Positions 1 to 8,006 of a stretch of 11,506 nucleotides of DNA are shown here, piece after piece; position 1 is the first letter of the stretch, and each line of letters opens with the position of its first letter. The notes below the pieces were generated by a model that had not been told where the DNA came from, did no database searches, and saw only the letters and a program-made list of their open reading frames with translations. A program made the position numbers and the translations under genes. Source of the stretch: an uncultured Prevotella sp. (GTDB lineage Bacteria; Bacteroidota; Bacteroidia; Bacteroidales; Bacteroidaceae); the NCBI GenBank assembly GCA_937892695.1, contig CALBJK010000080.1, positions 1 to 11,506 of the forward strand, written 5' to 3'.

Positions 1-132
1 AACGACTTCGTAGTGACATCCAAAGAGAAAGTGAAGGTCGAAGGAAAGAAACGCCCTGTGCTCGCCGACGTTGACCATGCCTATCAGATGGACAAGGTGA
101 AATATACAAAATACTTAATAAATTTCAAATAA
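1..132 (+). CDS. rimP: Ribosome maturation factor RimP, C-terminal end (partial)
   Basis: The window opens inside a reading frame that runs 43 codons to a TAA stop at 130-132. The peptide contains KVKVEGKKRPVLADVDHAYQ and ends YTKYLINFK. This resembles the C-terminal SH3-like domain of RimP, where a KVKVEGKKR-type strand is followed by a short strand ending in FK. RimP binds the 30S subunit and assists its late assembly. The stop lies only 5 bases before the nusA start, the usual rimP-nusA-infB arrangement, and this context supports the call as much as the short peptide does. The N-terminal domain and the start lie outside the window. Confidence 0.85.
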   Translation, partial: NDFVVTSKEKVKVEGKKRPVLADVDHAYQMDKVKYTKYLINFK

Positions 133-137
133 AGGCT

Positions 138-1397
138 ATGGCAGCATTAAAGAAAGAAGAAAGCGTGAGCATGTTCGACTCGTTCAAAGAGTTTAAGGAG
201 ACAAAGAACATCGACCGCACCACGCTGGTGAGCGTACTGGAAGAGAGTTTCCGCAACGTACTCGCCAAAATCTTCGGAAGCGACGAGAACTTCGACGTGA
301 TTGTCAATCCCGACAAAGGCGACTTCGAGATATACCGCAACCGCGTGGTTGTGTCCGACGGCGAAGTGGAAGACCAGAACAAGCAGATTTCGCTCACCGA
401 CGCACGCAAGATAGAACCCGACTACGAAGTGGGTGAAGACGTGTCGGAGCGTGTCGACTTTGCCAAGTTCGGCCGCCGAGCCATCCTCAACCTGCGCCAG
501 ACCCTGGCCTCGAAGATTCTCGAACTGGAGCATGACTCTCTCTACAATAAATATAAGGACCGTGTGGGACAGGTCATCGCAGGAGAAGTCTACCAGGTGT
601 GGAAGCGCGAGGTTCTCGTCATCGACGACGAAAACAACGAGCTGATTCTGCCCAAGGCCGAACAGATACCGAGCGACGTCTACCATAAAGGCGAGACCGT
701 ACGCGCCGTGATCGAGCGTGTAGAAAACGAGAACAACAACCCGAAGATTATACTCTCGCGTACCAGCCCTACTTTCCTTCAGCGTCTGCTCGAAGCCGAA
801 GTGCCGGAGATAGCCGACGGTCTGATTTCGGTGCGCAAGATTGCGCGTATGCCCGGAGAGAGGGCCAAGATAGCCGTCGAGAGCTACGACGAGCGCATCG
901 ACCCTGTAGGAGCATGCGTAGGCGTGAAGGGCAGCCGCGTACACGGCATCGTGCGCGAACTGGGCAACGAGAACATCGATGTCATCAATTACACCTCCAA
1001 CGTGAAGCTGTTCATACAGCGCGCACTCAGCCCGGCCAAGGTGTCGAGCATCAACCTCGATGAAGAGAACCACAAGGCCGAGGTGTTCCTGCGCCCCGAA
1101 GAGGTGAGTCTGGCCATCGGCCGAGGCGGACTGAACATCAAGCTGGCCTCTATGCTGACCGAATACACCATCGACGTGTTCCGCGAAGTAGACGAAAACG
1201 AAGCCGACGAAGACATCTATCTCGACGAGTTCTCTGACGAAATCGACCAGTGGGTCATCGATGCCATCAAGGGCATAGGACTGGACACCGCCAAGCAAGT
1301 ACTCAACGCGCCGCGCGAGATGCTGGTGGAAAAAGCCGACCTCGAAGAAGAGACCGTCGACAATGTCCTGAAAGTGTTGAGGGCAGAGTTTGAATAA
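138..1397 (+). CDS. nusA: Transcription termination/antitermination factor NusA
   Basis: This 419-residue protein has NusA architecture. The N-terminal RNA-polymerase-binding domain covers about residues 10-135. An S1 RNA-binding domain follows at about 140-205 (begins DRVGQVIAGEVYQV). The first KH domain is at about 235-290, with the loop GVKGSR at 262-267. The second is at about 310-350, with GRGGLNIKLAS at 328-338. A short acidic linker leads to one helix-hairpin-helix-like segment at about 370-419. NusA binds elongating RNA polymerase and nascent RNA and modulates pausing, termination and antitermination. The protein is shorter than E. coli NusA, which carries two C-terminal acidic repeats; single or absent repeats are usual outside proteobacteria. 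The ATG at 138 follows the rimP stop by 5 bases with a weak AAAGG upstream, so co-transcription and possibly translational coupling with rimP are likely. Confidence 0.97.
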   Translation: MAALKKEESVSMFDSFKEFKETKNIDRTTLVSVLEESFRNVLAKIFGSDENFDVIVNPDKGDFEIYRNRVVVSDGEVEDQNKQISLTDARKIEPDYEVGEDVSERVDFAKFGRRAILNLRQTLASKILELEHDSLYNKYKDRVGQVIAGEVYQVWKREVLVIDDENNELILPKAEQIPSDVYHKGETVRAVIERVENENNNPKIILSRTSPTFLQRLLEAEVPEIADGLISVRKIARMPGERAKIAVESYDERIDPVGACVGVKGSRVHGIVRELGNENIDVINYTSNVKLFIQRALSPAKVSSINLDEENHKAEVFLRPEEVSLAIGRGGLNIKLASMLTEYTIDVFREVDENEADEDIYLDEFSDEIDQWVIDAIKGIGLDTAKQVLNAPREMLVEKADLEEETVDNVLKVLRAEFE

Positions 1398-1431
1398 GAA
1401 AAAGAGGAAGAGAAACATACCTACGTAAAAA

Positions 1432-1584
1432 TAATTCATAATTCATAATGCATAGTGCATGAATGAGTAAGGGCCAAAGCATAATGCATGTATGGATTTG
1501 TAAATAGAAGAAGATAAAAACAAGAACGGCATCAGTCATTGTGCGTAAAAGGATTGCGCATCATGAATTATGCATTATGAATTA
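1432..1584. repeat. Inverted array of 7-bp AT-rich units in the nusA-infB spacer
   Basis: The 195-bp gap between nusA and infB carries two facing arrays of 7-bp units. The left array (1432-1452) reads TAATTCA, TAATTCA, TAATGCA, with a degenerate fourth unit TAGTGCA at 1453-1459. The right array (1564-1584) reads, on the opposite strand, TAATTCA, TAATGCA, TAATTCA. In the best register, 1439-1454 is perfectly complementary to 1569-1584 (16 bp), enclosing 114 bases. A further TAATGCA sits inside at 1482-1488. No target-site duplication is evident and the interior codes for nothing recognisable. It may be a miniature mobile-element remnant or an interspersed palindromic repeat, and the transcript could fold into a long-loop stem. 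I see no terminator or convincing promoter here. Confidence 0.8.
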
Positions 1585-1592
1585 ATCAAAGA

Positions 1593-4436
1593 ATGAGCAT
1601 CAGATTAAATAAAGCATTACGCGAACTGAACATCGGATTTCAGACAGCAGTGGAGTTTCTCGAAAAGAGAAGCGACAAAAGCGAAACGAAACTCGAACCC
1701 ACTTCAAAAATCACCCAAGAGCAATACGACGCTCTGGTGAATGCATTCCAGAAGGACAAGGAGGTGCGTTCGCAAGCCGACAAGCTGTTTCAGAAAAAAC
1801 CGAAGGAAAAGAAACGCGAACCGAAGGAGAAGCGAAGCGAGCGCACAGTGGGCACAGTGAGACAGGAATATAAGCCGTTGGGCAAAATCGACCTCGACAG
1901 TCTGAACAGAAGGTCGGGCAAACCGTCACAACAGAACAAGCCTGCAGCACAGCAGACGACGGTGTCAAAACCACAACAGCCCAAGGTTGCAGCAAAGCCC
2001 GTAACGACAACGGCAAAGCCTAAGGAGGATTCTAAAACCGCAAGGCCAGCCGAGCCGAAACCGGCAAAGGTGGCAGAGCCTAAGCTGGAGAAGCCTAAAG
2101 CAACCCCTGCAGCTGCCACCGAGGCAAAACCGGCAGTACAGCCCGCCAAGCCAGCCGAACCGGCAGCCGCCAAGCCAGATCAGCAGTCAGAAGCCCAAGC
2201 CCAGCCGCAGAAGAGCGAACCCAGCATATACACCACGAAGAGCGAGAAGCGCATTCTCAACACACCAAAGGTGAACGTGCTCGGTAAGATTGACCTCGAC
2301 GCGCTCAACCAAAGCACACGCCCCAAGAAGAAGAGCAAGGAGGAGCGCAAGAAGGAACGCGAAGAGAAAGCCTCGCAGCAGCGCGGAGAAAAGAAGAAAC
2401 GCGAACGCATCAACAAGGTGCGTGTAGACATAAACGCAGCCAGCCAGGAACAGCCTAAAGGCGGCAACGGCGGCTCTGCATCGGGAAAGAAGAAAAAGAA
2501 CCGCAACCGTGGACGCAAGCCTGTAGAGGTGAGCGAAGAGGACGTAGCACGTCAGGTGAAGGAGACGCTCGCACGTCTGACCAACAAGCAGAACCAGAAC
2601 AAGAAGGGCGCACGCTACCGTAAAGAGAAGCGCGAAGCCGTACAGGAGAAGCTTAACGAGGAGCGCAGAGAGGAGAAGGCCGACAGCAAGGTGCTGAAGC
2701 TGACCGAATTCGTCACCGTGAGCGAGCTGGCCACAATGATGAACGTACCGGTCAACAAGGTCATAGGTACGCTGATGAGCGTGGGCATAATGGTTTCGAT
2801 AAACCAGCGTCTCGATGCCGAGACCATCAACCTCGTGGCCGAAGAGTTCGGATTCAAGACCGAATATGTCAGTGCCGAAGTGCAGGAAGCCATCACCGAG
2901 AAAGAAGACGACGAGAACGACCTCGTGCCCCGTGCACCTATCGTGACCGTCATGGGACATGTAGACCACGGTAAGACTTCGCTGCTCGACCATATACGCA
3001 ACACCAACGTCATAGCGGGCGAGGCCGGAGGCATAACCCAGCACATCGGCGCCTACAACGTGAAACTGAAAAACGGGCGGCACATCACATTCCTCGACAC
3101 CCCTGGACACGAAGCCTTCACGGCCATGCGTGCCCGTGGAGCACAGGTGACCGATATCGCCATTATCATAATCGCAGCCGACGACAGCGTCATGCCCACC
3201 ACCAAGGAGGCCATCGCACATGCCCAGGCAGCCAACGTGCCGATGGTATTCGCCATAAACAAGATAGACAAACCAGGCGCCAACCCCGACCGCATACGCG
3301 AAGACCTTGCCAACATGAACCTGCTCGTCGAAGAATGGGGCGGCAAGTACCAGTGTCAGGAGATAAGCGCGAAGAAGGGCACTGGCGTTGACGAACTGCT
3401 CGAAAAGGTGCTCCTCGAAGCCGACATGCTCGACCTCAAAGCCAACCCCAACCGCAAGGCAACCGGCTCTATCATCGAGTCGTCGCTCGACAAGGGACGC
3501 GGCTATGTGTCGACAGTGCTCGTGTCGAACGGCACACTCCGTGCGGGCGACATCGTGATTGCCGGAACCTGCTACGGACGTATCAAGGCCATGTTCAACG
3601 AACGTAACCAGCGCATAGAAAGTGCAGCCCCGGCCGAACCTGCAATCATCCTCGGACTGAACGGCGCGCCGACAGCGGGCGACTCATTCCACGTACTCGA
3701 ATCGGAGCAGGAGGCACGCGAGATAGCCAACAAGCGAATACAGCTGCAGCGCGAGCAAGGACTGCGCACACAGAAGCGTCTCACCCTCTCGGACATCAGC
3801 CACCGCATTGCTCTCGGATCATTCAAGGAGCTGAACATAATCGTCAAGGGCGACACCGACGGAAGTATAGAAGCCCTGAGCGATTCGTTCATCAAGCTCT
3901 CGACCGAAAAGATAAAGGTGAACGTCATACACAAGGCCGTAGGCCAGATTTCGGAAAGCGACGTTACGCTTGCCGACGCATCAGATGCAATCATCGTAGG
4001 CTTCCAGGTACGTCCTTCGGCTGACGCCCGCAAGCTGGCCGAACAGGAAGGCGTCGAAATCAACACCTACTCGGTAATCTACGATGCCATCGACGACGTG
4101 AAGTCGGCTATGGTGGGTATGCTCGACAAAGTGAAGAAGGAAGTCGTGACGGGTCAGGTAGAGGTTCGCGCCGTGTACAAGATTTCGAAAGTCGGAACCG
4201 TAGCCGGAGCCTATGTCACCGAAGGCAAGGTACACCGTACCGACAAGGCTCGTGTGGTGCGCGACGGCATAGTGGTACACACAGCTCCTATCAACGCCTT
4301 GAAACGTTTCAAAGATGACGTGAAGGAGGTGGCCGCCAACTTTGAGTGCGGTATCAGCCTTGTCAATTTCAACGACATCCAGGTGGGCGACATTCTCGAG
4401 ACATTCACCGAAGTGGAAGTGCAGCAGAAGCTGTAA
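1593..4436 (+). CDS. infB: Translation initiation factor IF-2
   Basis: IF-2 is the GTPase that places formyl-Met-tRNA on the 30S subunit and promotes 50S joining. This 947-residue form starts with an IF2 N-terminal helical module (about 1-55). A long, low-complexity Lys/Ala/Pro/Glu linker follows (about 60-365), then a second IF2_N-type module (about 366-430). The G domain shows G1 GHVDHGKT (455-462), the switch GGITQHIG (479-486), DTPGH (502-506), NKID (556-559) and SAKKGTG (592-598). Domains II and III follow, and the C-terminal initiator-tRNA-binding domain includes ECGI at 918-921. The linker repeats LGKIDLDSLN (96-105) as LGKIDLDALN (230-239). The start at 1593 is chosen because the protein must begin with the conserved MSIRLNKALREL module. 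It is the last gene of the rimP-nusA-infB unit, followed by a strong terminator. Confidence 0.98.
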   Translation: MSIRLNKALRELNIGFQTAVEFLEKRSDKSETKLEPTSKITQEQYDALVNAFQKDKEVRSQADKLFQKKPKEKKREPKEKRSERTVGTVRQEYKPLGKIDLDSLNRRSGKPSQQNKPAAQQTTVSKPQQPKVAAKPVTTTAKPKEDSKTARPAEPKPAKVAEPKLEKPKATPAAATEAKPAVQPAKPAEPAAAKPDQQSEAQAQPQKSEPSIYTTKSEKRILNTPKVNVLGKIDLDALNQSTRPKKKSKEERKKEREEKASQQRGEKKKRERINKVRVDINAASQEQPKGGNGGSASGKKKKNRNRGRKPVEVSEEDVARQVKETLARLTNKQNQNKKGARYRKEKREAVQEKLNEERREEKADSKVLKLTEFVTVSELATMMNVPVNKVIGTLMSVGIMVSINQRLDAETINLVAEEFGFKTEYVSAEVQEAITEKEDDENDLVPRAPIVTVMGHVDHGKTSLLDHIRNTNVIAGEAGGITQHIGAYNVKLKNGRHITFLDTPGHEAFTAMRARGAQVTDIAIIIIAADDSVMPTTKEAIAHAQAANVPMVFAINKIDKPGANPDRIREDLANMNLLVEEWGGKYQCQEISAKKGTGVDELLEKVLLEADMLDLKANPNRKATGSIIESSLDKGRGYVSTVLVSNGTLRAGDIVIAGTCYGRIKAMFNERNQRIESAAPAEPAIILGLNGAPTAGDSFHVLESEQEAREIANKRIQLQREQGLRTQKRLTLSDISHRIALGSFKELNIIVKGDTDGSIEALSDSFIKLSTEKIKVNVIHKAVGQISESDVTLADASDAIIVGFQVRPSADARKLAEQEGVEINTYSVIYDAIDDVKSAMVGMLDKVKKEVVTGQVEVRAVYKISKVGTVAGAYVTEGKVHRTDKARVVRDGIVVHTAPINALKRFKDDVKEVAANFECGISLVNFNDIQVGDILETFTEVEVQQKL

Positions 4437-4453
4437 GCTTTCCATCATAAATA

Positions 4454-4515
4454 CAGATACGAAAGAGGCACAGAACCCGTTGACGGTTCTGTGCCTCTTT
4501 CGTATCTGCATTTTT
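4454..4515 (+). terminator. Hairpin terminator after infB (copy 1 of a twin hairpin)
   Basis: A perfect 24-bp inverted repeat pairs 4454-4477 with 4485-4508 around a 7-base loop (CGTTGAC). It starts 17 bases after the infB stop and is followed by CA and then TTTTT (4511-4515). The stem core is ACGAAAGAGGCACAGAACC. The position and the T-run fit an intrinsic terminator for the rimP-nusA-infB transcript. The base of the stem is A/T-rich with AAAG facing CTTT. Its stem core recurs almost unchanged at 9914-9958. Confidence 0.88.
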
Positions 4516-4594
4516 ATCCGGACCAGCCGTTAGACATCCAGTATCTTTTACGTACACTTAACCAGACTGAAACATTCATGTAATATCGTAAGGA

Positions 4595-4602
4595 TAATTT
4601 TG
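4595..4602 (+). promoter_or_regulatory. Candidate -7 promoter box for susC
   Basis: TAATTTTG fits the Bacteroidetes -7 consensus TAnnTTTG at every defined position. It lies 95 bases before the susC start, which would give an untranslated leader of roughly 90 bases. A good -33 TTG at the expected distance is not seen (only ATTC near 4574-4577), so the call rests on the -7 box and its position between a terminator and a gene start. Confidence 0.5.
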
Positions 4603-4622
4603 CAATGCGAAAAGATTGCAAA
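4599..4622. promoter_or_regulatory. Inverted repeat over the susC -7 box (possible operator)
   Basis: TTTGCAAT (4599-4606) and ATTGCAAA (4615-4622) form an 8-bp perfect inverted repeat with an 8-base spacer. The left half overlaps the last four bases of the candidate -7 box, and the repeat spans the expected transcription start. That placement would suit a repressor site. It could instead form a weak hairpin at the very 5' end of the transcript. No regulator gene in the window can be tied to it. Confidence 0.4.
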
Positions 4623-4697
4623 TTCAGGAGATTATCCCAACTATGATAAAGTTGCGTATTGTATTCCATGATTATATGAACACATTATAAATTTTAA

Positions 4698-7600
4698 ATG
4701 AAAACGATTAGAATGCTTTTGCTCTCGTGCAGCTGTATGGCCGGCATGGCCACGGCATCTGCACAGAGCCGCGTCGTTACGGGTATCGTAACAGATTCGA
4801 AAAACGTTCCATTGGCCGGAGTTGCCATCAAGCTCGACGGGAAACCAGGCGGAACTGTCACTGACGAAAAAGGAAAATTCAGCATCAATGTAGCCGACGG
4901 AACGAACACACTGGATGTTTCATACATCGGATTTGACGGCAAGAAGGTGAAAGTATCGGGCAACGACCAGAACATAACCGTAAAGCTTGAGGAAAACTCA
5001 GTGCTGCTTAACGAAACGGTGGTCGTAGGATATGGCAAGCAAAAGAAGGTCAACCTCACCGGAGCCGTGGCGACCATCGACTCTGACGAACTGAAAAACC
5101 GCGTGTCAACGTCATTGAGCAACATTCTGCAAGGCACAGTTCCGGGACTCATTGTCACAACCTCGTCGGGGGTACCAGGCAGCGCGGCATCTGTCAATGT
5201 GCGCGGAACAACATCTATCAACGCTTCTGGCCCCTTGGTGCTGATTGACGGTGCGGTAGGTACTCTCGACAGAGTAAGCCCCAACGACGTAGCTTCAATA
5301 TCGGTAATCAAAGACGCGTCGGCAGCAGCCATATACGGAGCACGTGCCGCATTCGGTGTAATACTCGTGACAACAAAGTCGGGAGAAACAGGAGACGGCA
5401 AGGCGAAAGTATCGTACAGCGGACGTTTCGGATGGAAAAGTCCGACAACTTCAACCGACTATGAAAACAGAGGTTATTGGTCGGTCTACACTGTCAACAA
5501 GTTCTGGCAAGCCAAGAACGGAACCAACTATGTTGACTACACCGACGATGACATGCAGCAGCTGCTTGACAGAGTGAACGACAAGACCGAGAATCCGGAA
5601 CGTCCGTGGACTGTGGAGCAAGAACGCAACGGACGCAAGCAATGGGTCTACTACGGAAACTATGACTGGTGGCACATGCTTTTCCGTGACAATCACCCTA
5701 CCCAACAGCACGATGTTTCAGTCAGCGGAGGCAAAGGCGACCTTAAATATCTGCTGTCAGGCTCGTTTGACCGTCAGGAAGGTATCATACGCGAGCATCC
5801 TGATGTTTATAAAAGATACAACTTACGGTCGAAAATCGACTTCCGTGTTAACAAATGGATTACGATGTCGAACAACGCTTCATTGTTCAGCTCGCAATAC
5901 AAATACCTCGGAGACGGCGATGTGGAAAACCTTATTGCCTACAGTTCACGTCACGCGCTTGCAAACTTTCCACAGAAGAATCCAGACGGTTCATGGTTGT
6001 ACAGCACGCCATATCTGAAGTATAAGGTTGCGAACGGAAGGCACATCATGCTTGGCGAGAATTCACATCGCAACACCAAGCGTCTGACCGACATCACGAA
6101 TACCACCAGAATGGTTTACGCACCGTTCAAGACACTCAATTTCACGGCAGACTTCACATACGAATTCTCCCAATCGCGAAATACACAGCGCACGAACCCG
6201 ATGCCATATCGGGAATATCCAGAAGGTCCGATGCTCTATTACTCTACCGGAGCAGGACTCAACAAACTCGACGAATCGGTCAACACCGACCAATACTATT
6301 CGACAAATGCATACGCCACGTATAACGACACGTTCTTCAAAGACCACCATGTAACGGCTGTCGCCGGCATAAACTACGAAAAGTTCAGGCGTAAGAACAT
6401 ATCAGGACATGGCGAGAACCTTCTTTCGCCTGATTTGGACGACTTCAATCTTGTAGGACAGAATGGTGTGGGCGAAACTATAACCAGCGTAGGAGGAGGA
6501 CAAAGCGGCTACTCACTTTTCGGAGCGTTCGGCCGCATAAACTACGACTACAAGGGCAAATACCTGTTTGAAGCGAGTGGCCGTTATGACGGTTCTTCGC
6601 GCTTTGCAAGAGGCAACCGCTGGGGCTTCTTCCCATCGGCATCAGTGGGATGGCGCATATCCGAAGAACAATTCTTCACACCGTTGAAGGACGTAATAGA
6701 CAATCTGAAGCTGAGAGCATCGTTCGGAAACCTCGGAAACCAGAACATCTCATCTTATTATTCTTTCTTGAGACTGGTATCTGTAGGTGAAATGGACTAC
6801 TCATTTGGTGAAGGGACCGTACCGACAAACTACACTAGCCTTAGCGCACCTATCGCTTCTAAAACTACGTGGGAAACCGCACGGCAGTGGGACTTAGGTC
6901 TTGACATCAACATGCTGAGCAACCGTCTGAGCATTACCGTCGACGGGTACATCCGCAACACGCTCAACATGCTGACCGACGGAATAGAGCTTCCGGCTGT
7001 TTACGGAGCTTCACTGCCCGACATGAACACCGCCGACCTGCGTACCAAAGGCTACGAAGTGGCAATGGGATGGAACGACAGGTTCACGCTCGCAGGAAGA
7101 CCGTTTGAGTATAACATAGGCCTAAACTTCAGCAACTATAAAAGTGTCATAACACGCTATGACAACAAGGACAAGACCTTCGCCAAGAGCTATTACGTCG
7201 GCAAGGAAATAGGTGAAGTATGGGGCTTTGTAACCGACGGCCTTTTCCAAAGCGACGAAGAGGCAAAGGCCTATTCTGAAAAGGTAGACCTGGCATACAT
7301 GGCCAACGGTCTGACCGGTGGATGGAAGGCCGGAGACATAAAATTCGTCGATATTAACCACGACGGAAAGGTGGACATAGGCAGCAATAACGTCAGCGAC
7401 CCCGGCGACCGCAAGAAGCTGGGCAACAGTCTTCCACGATTCAACTATGGATTCAATGCAGGAATACGCTGGGCAGGAGTGGATGTCTCGGCATTTTTCC
7501 AAGGCACTGGCAACCATTACTGGTATCCGACAAGCCATCTGTCAGGATTCTGGGGACCATACTCTTATCCGTACATGACATACCTGCCGAAAGATTTCTT

Positions 7601-7958
7601 GAAAAATGTTTGGTCTGAGGATAACCCGAATGCATACTTTCCTCGCGCAATGGCCTACTCTGCTACATCAGGGCCGATGAGCAAGGTAAATGACCGATAC
7701 ATCCAGAACCTGCGTTATCTGCGGTTGAAGAACCTTACGATAGGTTACACCATTCCGGCTTCGCTGACAAGGAAGATAATGGTAGACGCTATAAGAATCT
7801 ACTTCACAGGGGAGAACTTGTGCTACTGGTCGCCGTTGAAGAAACATACAAAATACATTGACCCGGAAGCAGCAATCAACCGTTCGAACTCTGTGAACAA
7901 CGAAGCATTCTACCCATGGGAGAAGACATTCGTATTCGGTATTGACATAACATTCTGA
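4698..7958 (+). CDS. SusC/RagA-family TonB-dependent outer-membrane transporter
   Basis: This 1086-residue protein is a full-length SusC-type TonB-dependent transporter. Residues 1-22 form a signal peptide, with likely cleavage in ASA|QS. A carboxypeptidase-regulatory-like beta domain follows (about 25-97, VVTGIVTDSKNVPLAGV). The TonB-box region and family signature NETVVVGYGKQKK is at 105-117. The plug domain (about 118-230) contains LQGTVPGL, VNVRGTTSIN and IKDASAAAIYGARAAFGVILVTTK. The rest is the beta-barrel, ending in an aromatic C-terminal strand (FGIDITF). An Asp-rich loop, DINHDGKVD (885-893), resembles a calcium-binding loop. Such proteins move glycans or peptides across the outer membrane using TonB-ExbBD energy, with SusD as a surface lid. 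The susD partner starts 48 bases downstream, so the two are surely co-transcribed. The substrate cannot be told: no enzyme or regulator gene lies adjacent. Confidence 0.96.
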   Translation: MKTIRMLLLSCSCMAGMATASAQSRVVTGIVTDSKNVPLAGVAIKLDGKPGGTVTDEKGKFSINVADGTNTLDVSYIGFDGKKVKVSGNDQNITVKLEENSVLLNETVVVGYGKQKKVNLTGAVATIDSDELKNRVSTSLSNILQGTVPGLIVTTSSGVPGSAASVNVRGTTSINASGPLVLIDGAVGTLDRVSPNDVASISVIKDASAAAIYGARAAFGVILVTTKSGETGDGKAKVSYSGRFGWKSPTTSTDYENRGYWSVYTVNKFWQAKNGTNYVDYTDDDMQQLLDRVNDKTENPERPWTVEQERNGRKQWVYYGNYDWWHMLFRDNHPTQQHDVSVSGGKGDLKYLLSGSFDRQEGIIREHPDVYKRYNLRSKIDFRVNKWITMSNNASLFSSQYKYLGDGDVENLIAYSSRHALANFPQKNPDGSWLYSTPYLKYKVANGRHIMLGENSHRNTKRLTDITNTTRMVYAPFKTLNFTADFTYEFSQSRNTQRTNPMPYREYPEGPMLYYSTGAGLNKLDESVNTDQYYSTNAYATYNDTFFKDHHVTAVAGINYEKFRRKNISGHGENLLSPDLDDFNLVGQNGVGETITSVGGGQSGYSLFGAFGRINYDYKGKYLFEASGRYDGSSRFARGNRWGFFPSASVGWRISEEQFFTPLKDVIDNLKLRASFGNLGNQNISSYYSFLRLVSVGEMDYSFGEGTVPTNYTSLSAPIASKTTWETARQWDLGLDINMLSNRLSITVDGYIRNTLNMLTDGIELPAVYGASLPDMNTADLRTKGYEVAMGWNDRFTLAGRPFEYNIGLNFSNYKSVITRYDNKDKTFAKSYYVGKEIGEVWGFVTDGLFQSDEEAKAYSEKVDLAYMANGLTGGWKAGDIKFVDINHDGKVDIGSNNVSDPGDRKKLGNSLPRFNYGFNAGIRWAGVDVSAFFQGTGNHYWYPTSHLSGFWGPYSYPYMTYLPKDFLKNVWSEDNPNAYFPRAMAYSATSGPMSKVNDRYIQNLRYLRLKNLTIGYTIPASLTRKIMVDAIRIYFTGENLCYWSPLKKHTKYIDPEAAINRSNSVNNEAFYPWEKTFVFGIDITF

Positions 7959-8006
7959 CATGTGTGAAAGCGCATTAAAATGTAGAACATAAAGAGGCAA
8001 AAGAAA

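Noticed and set aside
147..1439. A 430-codon open frame on the - strand opposite nusA
   Set aside because: It lies antisense to a clear nusA with all domains, its peptide has no recognisable domain, and long antisense frames are a common product of the codon use here. Its first codons come from the heptamer repeat.
2187..3221. A 344-codon open frame on the - strand opposite infB
   Set aside because: It is antisense to the linker and G domain of IF-2, its composition mirrors the Lys/Ala/Pro-rich linker, and it has no sensible start context.
4542..4549. TATCTTTT as a second susC promoter box
   Set aside because: It misses the final G of TAnnTTTG and a perfect box lies closer to the gene at 4595-4602.
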